Shown: in pieces, positions 1 through 4,611 of the stretch
Layout: every line of letters starts with the position of its first letter
How positions within the stretch are numbered: the first letter of the stretch is position 1
Assembly: GCA_003563465.1 (NCBI GenBank)
Contig: PWVH01000006.1
Span: 1 to 5,657 of the forward strand
Direction: 5' to 3'
Origin: Coriobacteriaceae bacterium
GTDB lineage: Bacteria; Actinomycetota; Coriobacteriia; Anaerosomatales; SLCP01
Length of the DNA: 5,657 bases
The notes under the pieces: model-generated
What the model was told of the DNA's origin: nothing
Databases searched by the model: none
What the model saw: only the letters and a program-made list of their open reading frames with translations
Program-made: the position numbers and the translations under genes

Positions 1-158
1 ATATCCGCTCTGTGCGTGCTGGCAGTGCTTCTTCTATTGCTGGCTGCGTGAGGCCGACACTCGCTCTTTCGAAGCGGTGTTTCTGGCCAAGGCCGGGAAA
101 GTACCTAGGCGACAAGATCGAGACAGCGGCCGGCTTTCTGCCGGAAGCGATACGCTGA
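1..158 (+). pseudogene. Possible 3' end of an upstream gene, frameshifted
   Basis: No single frame gives a convincing protein here. Frame 2 from the window edge reads naturally up to about base 100, ending in READTRSFEAVFLAKAGK with GC-rich third positions. After that it becomes arginine-rich and shadow-like. From about base 99, frame 3 reads KYLGDKIETAAGFLPEAIR and stops at TGA 156-158, touching the ribosome binding site of the next gene. Joining the two frames needs a one-base shift in the short runs GGGAAA at 95-100, so this could be a frameshifted gene end or a sequencing indel. An alternative is that frame 1 is the real end: it reads a hydrophobic CVLAVLLLLLAA and stops at TGA 49-51, like the last membrane helix of a protein. 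I do not recognise the family in either reading. Confidence 0.25.
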
Positions 159-163
159 GGAGG
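157..163 (+). promoter_or_regulatory. Ribosome binding site of the nitroreductase-like gene
   Basis: GAGGAGG lies four bases before the ATG at 168 and fixes that start. It overlaps the possible TGA (156-158) of the preceding reading, which would suggest translational coupling if that reading is a real gene end. Confidence 0.7.
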
Positions 164-167
164 CCCG

Positions 168-977
168 ATGCCCCAACTCTCACTTGCCGATGCGCCAGTA
201 CGACGTTGGATGGAAGCTTCTCGTCGCCGCAAGTCGCGGCGTTCCTTCGACGGCAGCCCGGTTCCCGAAGCCGATCTCGATGCTCTAGCCGAGGCCGCCG
301 ATCGGTTTCGTCCTTTCCCCGGGGCCCGCTCGGTGCTTGTTCGCACTGCACCTGAGCGCCTATTCAAGGGAGTGATCGGTGGATACGGCCGCATCAGCGG
401 AGCGCCGTCGGCGCTTCTCTTCGTCGGGAAGCCGGATACGCCGGGAGCTGAGGTCGGCGTAGGCTACACCGGCGAGATGCTCGTTCTCGAGGCGACCGCA
501 TTAGGTCTCGGCACTTGTTGGGTGGGCGGTCTCTTCAGTTCCAGGGTCGCCAGAGAGGCAGCGAGCCTGAATAGCCACGAGAGGGTCTACGCCGTAAGCC
601 CCATCGGCACACCGGCTCGACAGGTCACCCGCGCAGAGCGCGTGGTCTACGGGATGCGCAAGCCCAAAGCCCGCAGATTCGTGGAGGAGATCGCACCAGG
701 ACTGGCAGATCCAGAGTGGCCTGCTTGGGCCCGACCGGGTGTCGAGGCGGTGCGCATCGCGCCCTCGGCATACAATCGTCAGCCGTGGAGGTTCCGTTCG
801 GAAGGGACCGCGGTTGTCATCGCATTCGACGGCCCGGACACCCCCGTGGTCTCCAAGCGCCTGGACTGCGGGATAGCGATGTGTCACTTCGAACTCGCGG
901 TGCGTGCTGCCGGGGCGAGCGGTTCATGGAGGATTCTCGATCACCGCTCCGACATCGCCCGCTTCACCCTCGGTTAG
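168..977 (+). CDS. Nitroreductase family protein, TM1586 type
   Basis: This 269-residue cytoplasmic protein resembles the putative TM1586-type nitroreductases, FMN-dependent flavoproteins whose physiological substrates are mostly unknown. The nitroreductase signatures are present but spread over two halves. The N-terminal half has KSRRSFDGSPVPEADL at 22-37, the usual basic FMN-contact segment. It is followed by GYTGEMLVLEATALGLGTCW at 99-118, the helix-plus-glycine motif of the family. The C-terminal half has APSAYNRQPWRF at 198-209, matching the SPSAxNxQPW flavin-site motif that normally sits near the N terminus of classical nitroreductases. DCGIAMCHFELAVRAAG at 233-249 then echoes the 99-118 helix. 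This internally duplicated order is characteristic of the TM1586 group. The ATG follows GAGGAGG. No redox partner is adjacent, so the substrate cannot be inferred. Family assignment is firm; enzymatic activity is inferred. Confidence 0.88.
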   Translation: MPQLSLADAPVRRWMEASRRRKSRRSFDGSPVPEADLDALAEAADRFRPFPGARSVLVRTAPERLFKGVIGGYGRISGAPSALLFVGKPDTPGAEVGVGYTGEMLVLEATALGLGTCWVGGLFSSRVAREAASLNSHERVYAVSPIGTPARQVTRAERVVYGMRKPKARRFVEEIAPGLADPEWPAWARPGVEAVRIAPSAYNRQPWRFRSEGTAVVIAFDGPDTPVVSKRLDCGIAMCHFELAVRAAGASGSWRILDHRSDIARFTLG

Positions 978-983
978 CCAAAG

Positions 984-1011
984 CGCGACTCTGCTAGTAT
1001 CGCGGTTGTTC
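984..1011 (+). terminator. Weak hairpin terminator after the nitroreductase-like gene
   Basis: CGCGA (984-988) pairs with TCGCG (1000-1004) across an 11-base loop, followed by the T-rich stretch GTTGTTC. The stem is only five pairs, so any termination is probably partial. The loop and right arm contain the candidate -10 box of the next gene. Confidence 0.25.
992..1000 (+). promoter_or_regulatory. Candidate extended -10 promoter for the DMT transporter
   Basis: TGC followed by TAGTAT (995-1000) is a good extended -10 element, with no recognisable -35 at the right spacing. Transcription would begin near 1007 and leave a leader of about 70 bases. It lies inside the loop and right arm of the weak terminator hairpin. 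Confidence 0.35.
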
Positions 1012-1075
1012 GTTCACACGTCAGATCGCGGATAGCGCGAACTGCGAACTGGGACTCGTTGTTGAGGGAGTCTGG

Positions 1076-1963
1076 GTGGAGGAAGGCAGCTGGCGGCGAG
1101 AACCATCAACCTGGCTCGCCATAGGTGTAGCACTGCTGCTTTGGGCTTCGGCGTTTGCGGGCATCAAGGCCGGACTCGAGTCGTACGGCCCGGGGCAGGT
1201 GGCCCTGCTGCGATTCGCCATAGCCTCGTTTCTCTTCGGCGTGTGGGCCTTCATGACTCGCATGCGCCTCCCTGCTCCGGCCGATATTCCACGTATTGCA
1301 CTGGCGGGCTTCCTAGGCGTGACCGTCTATCATGTGGCCCTCAACTATGGTGAGGTGACCGTGACGGCCGGTGCGGCGAGCCTGATCATCTCGACCAGCC
1401 CTATCTTCACCGCCTTGTTATCCACGGCCTTCATAGGCGAGAAGCTCAGTGGTTGGGGCTGGGCGGGCATCTTTGTCTCTTTCGCCGGCGTCGCACTCAT
1501 CTCTTTGGGAGAGGGGGGCGACCTGAGCCTCGAGCCCCGCGCTCTGCTGGTGCTGTCGGCAGCGATGGCTACATCGGTCTACTTCATAGTGTCCAAGCGG
1601 CCACTGAGGCGCTATAGCGCCGTCGAGTTCACATCCTACGCTGTGTGGGCCGGCACCCTCCCGATGCTGGTGTTTGCTCCCGGACTCTTCGGGCAGCTCG
1701 CCGAAGCGGAACCGGCTGCGACGTTGTCCGTAATCTACCTAGGCATCTTTCCAGGGGCTGTCGCCTACGCCCTGTGGTCTTACGCGCTCTCCAGGATGCC
1801 CGCCTCTGTACTTGCGACCTTCCTGTACTTCCAGCCGGTGAACGCGATTCTGATCGCATGGGTATGGCTGGGAGAGATTCCGGCGATGCTGGCATTGGCG
1901 GGGGGCGCCATATCGCTTGCCGGGGTCGTTGCGGTCAATACCAAGGGAACGCGCACGCACTAG
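1076..1963 (+). CDS. EamA/DMT-family transporter (drug/metabolite exporter)
   Basis: This 295-residue inner-membrane protein has two EamA repeats of five helices each. The helices lie roughly at 13-33, 41-60, 72-90, 98-118, 128-145, 155-174, 182-201, 215-234, 244-264 and 270-288. Typical family features are the first-helix LLWASAFAGIKAG (21-33), the helix-2 LLRFAIAS (44-51), and matching fourth helices in each repeat: SLIISTSPIFTALLS (102-116) and ATFLYFQPVNAILIAWVWLGE (247-267). Length and topology are normal and complete. The family exports amino acids, metabolites or drugs; the substrate cannot be read from the sequence. The GTG start is supported by GAGGGAG at 1064-1070, five bases upstream. 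The 98-base gap to the nitroreductase-like gene and the candidate promoter suggest its own transcript. Its TAG stop directly abuts the stop codon of the convergent acylphosphatase gene. Confidence 0.93.
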   Translation: MEEGSWRREPSTWLAIGVALLLWASAFAGIKAGLESYGPGQVALLRFAIASFLFGVWAFMTRMRLPAPADIPRIALAGFLGVTVYHVALNYGEVTVTAGAASLIISTSPIFTALLSTAFIGEKLSGWGWAGIFVSFAGVALISLGEGGDLSLEPRALLVLSAAMATSVYFIVSKRPLRRYSAVEFTSYAVWAGTLPMLVFAPGLFGQLAEAEPAATLSVIYLGIFPGAVAYALWSYALSRMPASVLATFLYFQPVNAILIAWVWLGEIPAMLALAGGAISLAGVVAVNTKGTRTH

Positions 1964-2239
1964 TCACCACACCGGGAACCCGCTCAGTCCCTCAGGGGGC
2001 TCTTCGACCGACTCGACCGACTCGACGAAAGCCCGCTCCGGTCCCTTGCGGCACCAAGCGACTGCGGCTTCGACGGCTTCGTCAGGTCCCTCGAACACGG
2101 CTTCCACACGCCCGTCGGGGAGGTTTCGAACCCACCCGCTCAAGCCCAGACGCTCGGCGGTCTCTCTTGTCGCAGCGCGGAAGAAGACGCCCTGCACGAC
2201 GCCATCTATCAAGACACGCCTGCGGCTAGTAGCGTCCAA
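1964..2239 (-). CDS. acyP: Acylphosphatase
   Basis: A 91-residue cytoplasmic enzyme of the normal acylphosphatase length that hydrolyses the carboxyl-phosphate bond of acyl phosphates. The P-loop-like signature GVVQGVFFRAATRETAERLG (13-32) carries the phosphate-binding Arg21. LSGWVRNLPDGRVEAVFEG (33-51) carries the catalytic Asn39. The C-terminal strand EEPPEGLSGFPVW is typical. The start is TTG, chosen because no ATG or GTG lies nearby and because GAGGGAG sits four bases upstream (2244-2250 on the plus strand). It faces the DMT transporter gene tail to tail with zero spacing, so transcripts of the two genes must overlap. A 9-bp in-frame repeat encodes VESVESVEE at 72-80. All catalytic residues are present; assignment is near certain. 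Confidence 0.96.
   Translation of the reverse strand: MDATSRRRVLIDGVVQGVFFRAATRETAERLGLSGWVRNLPDGRVEAVFEGPDEAVEAAVAWCRKGPERAFVESVESVEEPPEGLSGFPVW
2005..2026. repeat. In-frame 9-bp tandem repeat in acyP
   Basis: Two and a half copies of CGACCGACT on the plus strand. Read on the minus strand they encode VES-VES-VEE near the acylphosphatase C terminus. The unit is a multiple of three, so slippage would change length without a frameshift. Confidence 0.7.
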
Positions 2240-2425
2240 TTCGCTCCCTCGTTCCTTCGAGATCGGCCTTTAGGCTTATCTTCCCGTATCTGCCTTGCGA
2301 CGTGAGAGGACTCAACTGAAATCCTCGGTCAGCACCGACGGGGCGCAGGCTTTCAGTGGAGCGCGGCTGCTGTCCGCATGGCGCCTCACGTTACCCCCTC
2401 GTCATCGTCCGTAATCCCCATGTAA

Positions 2426-2442
2426 CCACGGTGCAATCGTGG
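2426..2442 (+). other. Hairpin in the leader of the small exported protein gene
   Basis: CCACG (2426-2430) pairs with CGTGG (2438-2442) around GTGCAAT. An overlapping alternative pairs GTGC (2431-2434) with GCAC (2441-2444), so two mutually exclusive folds are possible. No T-run follows, so it is not a simple terminator. Confidence 0.4.
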
Positions 2443-2453
2443 CACAACCCTGA

Positions 2454-2475
2454 ACTCCGATGATGGTTTCGGAGT
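2454..2475 (+). other. Perfect 7-bp hairpin upstream of the ribosome binding site
   Basis: ACTCCGA (2454-2460) and TCGGAGT (2469-2475) form a perfect seven-pair stem with an eight-base loop. It ends 23 bases before the GGAGG ribosome binding site of the gene at 2513. It could be an RNA structure in the leader or a protein-binding dyad in DNA. Confidence 0.5.
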
Positions 2476-2512
2476 ACGGAAGAACCGCACGAGATATCGG
2501 AGGCATCACATC

Positions 2513-2737
2513 GTGTCCTTGATCGAGAGAACAATCATCGCACTTGGTCTGGCGCTGGTCATCGCCGCGGGAGGTTCGACGATGGCGCAGGGACCTGCTG
2601 AGGTCCCGCCCATCGTCATAGCGCGCGAGGCAGAAGCTGTGACCCGTGCTGTCCGTATCTGGATGAAGAAACCGGTTCCGGGCCCACGACCCACTGTCTC
2701 GCCAGTCTGCGAAGTACGGGCATGCCGGGTGTGGTAA
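2513..2737 (+). CDS. Small exported hypothetical protein
   Basis: A 74-residue protein that I do not recognise. Residues 1-25 look like a Sec signal peptide: a short charged start (MSLIER), a hydrophobic core TIIALGLALVIAAGG and a plausible cleavage after STMA, leaving about 49 mature residues beginning QGPAEVPP. The mature part has a possible amphipathic helix (IAREAEAVTRAVRIWMKK, 36-53), a proline-rich linker PVPGPRP, and a C-terminal tail with two cysteines (Cys66 and Cys71) that could form a disulfide or bind a ligand. The GTG start is supported by GGAGG at 2499-2503 with a nine-base spacer. It is transcribed alone toward the molybdopterin gene, whose stop is 37 bases beyond. The ribosome site and signal peptide argue that it is real, but its short length leaves doubt. 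Confidence 0.6.
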   Translation: MSLIERTIIALGLALVIAAGGSTMAQGPAEVPPIVIAREAEAVTRAVRIWMKKPVPGPRPTVSPVCEVRACRVW

Positions 2738-2740
2738 TCA

Positions 2741-2764
2741 ACCGGAGGCTTGAGTGCATCCGGT
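2741..2764. terminator. Possible bidirectional hairpin between convergent genes
   Basis: ACCGGA (2741-2746) and TCCGGT (2759-2764) form a perfect six-pair stem with a 12-base loop, placed exactly in the 37-base gap between the stops at 2737 and 2775. Neither side has a clear T-run, so intrinsic termination is uncertain. Confidence 0.35.
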
Positions 2765-2774
2765 GCTCGAGCAG

Positions 2775-3476
2775 CTATTCTCGAAAGCCCGAATCGCGAT
2801 CTGCGCTGTTGCTGTAGCCACGGCTTTCCCAGTAGCCACGGTAGCTAGGATCGTCCGTGAGTTCGATCTCGGTCACCCACTTGATCCACTTGTAGCCCCA
2901 CTTGTCCTCGGCGACAAGCTGGAACGGGAAGCCGCGTTCAGGCGGTAGCTCAATGCCGTTCATACTGTATGCGAGGAGAATCTCGTTGTCGGTCAGGTAG
3001 TCGAGCGGAAGCGACGTGGAATAGCCGTCTACTGCGCGTAACACCACGGTGTTCGCCGAGGGCTCAGGACCGGCTTCCATGAGCAGGTAGCGCACCAGCA
3101 CGCCCTCCCAAAGGATGTCCACGCTCCAGCCCTCCACGCAGTCGAGAGTCACCACCTTCTTGTAGGTGCGATTGCGTTCGAGTACATCGTCGTAGGCCAG
3201 GGTGAGCGGTCGATTCACAAGTCCACGGATTCCCAAACGGTACGAATCCCGGTCCACCTGTTGCGGTCCAGCGATCGAGTTCTCTCGGAATTCGTCTATC
3301 GACGAGAGGTCTCGGCCTTCGTACTCCAGCACTTCGGCGCGCGGGAGCGATTCGGGAGCCGACTCTCTTGTGCCCGAAGGGTCATCAGTTCGTGGAGCCG
3401 CGAGGCAGCCGGAGAGCGAGATCGTAGCCACCGCTATCGTCAGAAACAGGGAAACGGCACTCGCGCTTCTGGACAT
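2775..3476 (-). CDS. Molybdopterin-dependent oxidoreductase-like lipoprotein (sulfite oxidase fold)
   Basis: A 233-residue protein with a lipoprotein signal: hydrophobic residues 7-20, then lipobox LSGC with lipidated Cys24, so the mature protein should be anchored outside the cytoplasmic membrane. After a low-complexity linker (25-55), residues about 75-210 match the sulfite oxidase-type Mo-pterin-binding domain. Signs are YRLGIRGLVNRPLTLAYDDV (79-98), the Mo-ligand region VVTLDCVEGWSVDILWEGV (108-126) with the presumed ligand Cys113, and GFPFQLVAEDKWGYKWIKWV (182-201), a pterin-contact and end-strand motif. The family (YedY/MsrP, sulfite oxidase, nitrate reductase) does two-electron redox of small molecules; the substrate here is unknown. 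The ATG follows GAGGAGG four bases away. Oddities are that the signal has no twin-arginine motif, although cofactor-loaded Mo enzymes are usually Tat exported, and that no heme or quinone partner gene is adjacent. Confidence 0.9.
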   Translation of the reverse strand: MSRSASAVSLFLTIAVATISLSGCLAAPRTDDPSGTRESAPESLPRAEVLEYEGRDLSSIDEFRENSIAGPQQVDRDSYRLGIRGLVNRPLTLAYDDVLERNRTYKKVVTLDCVEGWSVDILWEGVLVRYLLMEAGPEPSANTVVLRAVDGYSTSLPLDYLTDNEILLAYSMNGIELPPERGFPFQLVAEDKWGYKWIKWVTEIELTDDPSYRGYWESRGYSNSADRDSGFRE

Positions 3477-3483
3477 GTCGCCT

Positions 3484-3515
3484 CCTCGGCAGGGGTCGAC
3501 CTCGGCAGGGGTCGA
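3484..3515. repeat. Perfect 16-bp tandem duplication upstream of the Mo-pterin gene
   Basis: Two identical, adjacent copies of CCTCGGCAGGGGTCGA (3484-3499 and 3500-3515). On the minus strand they lie in the leader of the molybdopterin gene, and the copy nearer the gene overlaps its ribosome binding site (3481-3487). Each copy also brings a GAGG core. Confidence 0.9.
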
Positions 3516-3524
3516 TAAGGGTAT

Positions 3525-3543
3525 GTTCCCAAGAGGAAGGAAC
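3525..3543. promoter_or_regulatory. Inverted repeat, possible operator
   Basis: GTTCC and GGAAC are separated by nine bases, centred about 58 bases upstream of the molybdopterin gene start. Position and symmetry would suit a regulator site, but five-base arms can occur by chance. Confidence 0.25.
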
Positions 3544-3603
3544 CCATTTCGCCGAGGAGGGAGTCCTGCCCGACCGAGAGGAATGTATCACACACATGAA
3601 GGG

Positions 3604-3609
3604 TATAAA
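3604..3609 (+). promoter_or_regulatory. Candidate -10 box for the four-helix membrane protein
   Basis: TATAAA matches the -10 consensus at five of six bases, but nothing like TTGACA lies 16-18 bases upstream. If used, the leader is about 70 bases and includes the GCGA-loop hairpin at 3646-3659. Confidence 0.35.
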
Positions 3610-3645
3610 CGGTGCGAGTCGGTCATAGCTGAGGGGCGACTGGCG

Positions 3646-3659
3646 TCTCTGCGAAGAGA
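3646..3659 (+). other. GNRA-tetraloop hairpin in the membrane protein leader
   Basis: TCTCT (3646-3650) and AGAGA (3655-3659) pair around the tetraloop GCGA, and a flanking G-T wobble extends the stem by one. It ends 14 bases before the GGAGAGG ribosome site (3674-3680). Confidence 0.35.
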
Positions 3660-3685
3660 TCGGTCTGAACAGAGGAGAGGCAACC

Positions 3686-4096
3686 ATGGAGATCATGCAA
3701 AGGACCTGCAAGTTCGAACGTATGAATGTAGAGCGGCTATTCGCGCGTGCGTTCGTGATAGTAGGCGGAGCCTTCTGGGTGACGGCTGCATTCGGGGCTA
3801 ACTTCATCTACCGGGATCAGGAGGTTTTCGAGGCAATCGGAAACGTCCTGCTTCCCCTTGGCCTGGTTGCAGTTGCGCTCGTGATCGGGTGGTTGTACGA
3901 GAGACTCGCGGCACTGCTGCTGTTCGCAGGTTCTGCAGCGGCGGCCGTTTACGGCTTCATTGCAGGCTGGGAACTGGGCGTTTGGGTGACCATGTTTGCT
4001 TTCGTAATCGGACCCATGCTTCTGGGGGCGGTACTGTTTCTGCTGGCGTCTCGCATGCAGAGCATCTGCGAGTTGGAAGGACACCCTGACGTCTGA
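3686..4096 (+). CDS. Four-helix integral membrane protein, unknown function
   Basis: A 136-residue protein with four predicted membrane helices at about 21-40, 52-70, 73-93 and 97-122, leaving a short basic N terminus and a charged C-terminal tail (SRMQSICELEGHPDV). I do not recognise a named family. It has only one histidine, in the tail (His133), so it has no bis-histidine heme site. No catalytic motif is evident, and the helices are rich in Ala, Leu, Val and Gly with conserved-looking tryptophans. The start at 3686 is supported by GGAGAGG at 3674-3680, five bases upstream. A second ATG at 3722 (residue 13) would leave all four helices intact but has no comparable ribosome site. It is transcribed alone, divergent from the molybdopterin lipoprotein, and ended by a strong hairpin. 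Small four-helix proteins of this kind are common in high-GC Gram-positives and mostly uncharacterised. Confidence 0.82.
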   Translation: MEIMQRTCKFERMNVERLFARAFVIVGGAFWVTAAFGANFIYRDQEVFEAIGNVLLPLGLVAVALVIGWLYERLAALLLFAGSAAAAVYGFIAGWELGVWVTMFAFVIGPMLLGAVLFLLASRMQSICELEGHPDV

Positions 4097-4118
4097 TCGA
4101 ATCGGAGTCAGATACGGA

Positions 4119-4163
4119 GACGCCCTCCGCCGGTTTCGCTGATCGTGGCAGAGGGCGTCCCTT
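4119..4163 (+). terminator. Strong hairpin terminator
   Basis: GACGCCCTC (4119-4127) pairs perfectly with GAGGGCGTC (4151-4159). Past one C-A mismatch, a further GCC/GGC (4129-4131 with 4147-4149) extends the stem inward. On the plus strand it is followed by CCCTTT, so it mainly ends the membrane protein transcript. It may also block read-through from the convergent FKBP gene, though the minus side has no T-run. Confidence 0.75.
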
Positions 4164-4182
4164 TCCTGCTGTCTCATCTGCG

Positions 4183-4611
4183 CTAGTCGGCAGCCGAGGT
4201 CTCTACAAGCTCGATCTCGAAGGTGAGCGACTTGCCCGCAAGGGGATGATTGAAATCGAGCGTGACCTCCTCACCTTCCACCTCGGCGACGGTGGCCGCC
4301 AGGCGCTCACCGTCAGGGCCGAGCAACTGAACGATGGCACCCTCATCAGGCTCTTCGGTGAAAGCGGTTGCGGGGACTACTTGAACCGCCTCGGCATGAT
4401 GCGGCCCGTAAGCATCTTCGGGCTCGAGAACGACAGTGGCGCGCTCGCCGACGGCCAACTCCGACACGGCAGACTCGAATCCGGGGATCACCTGTCCCGT
4501 TCCTAGGGTGAACTCCAGAGGATCGCGGTCCTTACTCGAGTCGAACTCCGTACCGTCGTCGAGGGTCCCTGTGTAGTGAACCCTGACGGTTGTGCCTTCT
4601 GCGTGGGGCAT
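4183..4611 (-). CDS. FKBP-type peptidyl-prolyl cis-trans isomerase, SlyD-like
   Basis: A 142-residue cytoplasmic prolyl isomerase and folding helper with the SlyD layout, an FKBP domain interrupted by an insert-in-flap chaperone domain. The FKBP part shows VRVHYTGTLDDGTEFDSS (9-26) and LGTGQVIPGFESAVSELAVG (36-55). The flap-inserted domain runs from about 70 to 118. The domain closes with LDFNHPLAGKSLTFEIELVE (118-137). Key pocket residues Tyr13, Asp24, Phe45 and the VIPGFE stretch are intact. Unlike E. coli SlyD it has no His/Cys-rich metal-binding tail, ending right after the last strand with ETSAAD, so a nickel-chaperone role is unlikely. There is no signal peptide. The ATG has AAGGAG nine bases upstream (4621-4626). 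It is monocistronic, convergent with the four-helix protein and separated from it by the hairpin terminator. Confidence 0.95.
   Translation of the reverse strand: MPHAEGTTVRVHYTGTLDDGTEFDSSKDRDPLEFTLGTGQVIPGFESAVSELAVGERATVVLEPEDAYGPHHAEAVQVVPATAFTEEPDEGAIVQLLGPDGERLAATVAEVEGEEVTLDFNHPLAGKSLTFEIELVETSAAD

Larger units (their letters stand above)
2240..2512. other. Divergent intergenic region, partly structured
   Basis: These 273 bases separate the start of acyP (minus) from the small exported protein (plus) and contain no convincing gene. Close to the plus gene are two strong hairpins (2426-2442 and 2454-2475). Further upstream CTGAAA (2316-2321) and TTTCAG (2351-2356) can pair around a smaller TCGGT/ACCGA stem-loop. 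A weak plus-strand promoter is possible, with TTGCGA at 2295-2300 and TGAAAT at 2317-2322 (16-base spacer); it would give a leader of about 180 bases. No known riboswitch consensus was recognised. Confidence 0.45.
3477..3685. other. Divergent control region between Mo-pterin and membrane protein genes
   Basis: A 209-base stretch with no gene. From left to right it holds the ribosome site of the minus gene, the 16-bp tandem duplication, an inverted repeat GTTCC (3525-3529)/GGAAC (3539-3543), a TATAAA box on the plus strand (3604-3609) with no matching -35, a small hairpin TCTCT-GCGA-AGAGA (3646-3659) and the plus-strand ribosome site. Promoters for both directions must lie here, but I cannot place the -35 elements with confidence. 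Confidence 0.5.

Noticed and set aside
501..887. A 128-codon minus-strand frame inside the nitroreductase-like gene
   Set aside because: Antisense shadow with no domain and no ribosome site, against a firm family match on the plus strand.
1645..2229. A 194-codon plus-strand frame over the transporter end and acyP
   Set aside because: Highly arginine-rich translation overlapping two well-supported genes.
2754..2948. A 64-codon plus-strand frame with GGAGG five bases before a GTG
   Set aside because: It lies almost wholly antisense to the C-terminal part of the molybdopterin protein, and its ribosome site and start fall inside the intergenic hairpin. The protein-like look comes from the opposite strand.
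3581..3599. CRP-like site around ATGTATCACACACAT
   Set aside because: Only four-base arms are symmetric and it lacks the TGTGA-N6-TCACA pattern.
3202..3801. A 199-codon plus-strand frame crossing the divergent region
   Set aside because: It is arginine/serine-rich, antisense to the lipoprotein N terminus and overlaps the start of the four-helix gene in another frame; typical shadow of high-GC coding DNA.
3385..3807. A 140-codon minus-strand frame across the lipoprotein start and intergenic region
   Set aside because: Overlaps the lipoprotein gene in another frame, has no recognisable motif, and would start inside the four-helix gene.
3604..4096. Four-helix protein as an MsrQ-like heme partner of the Mo-pterin protein
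   Set aside because: It has four helices instead of six and no histidine within the membrane, so it cannot bind heme b as MsrQ does.
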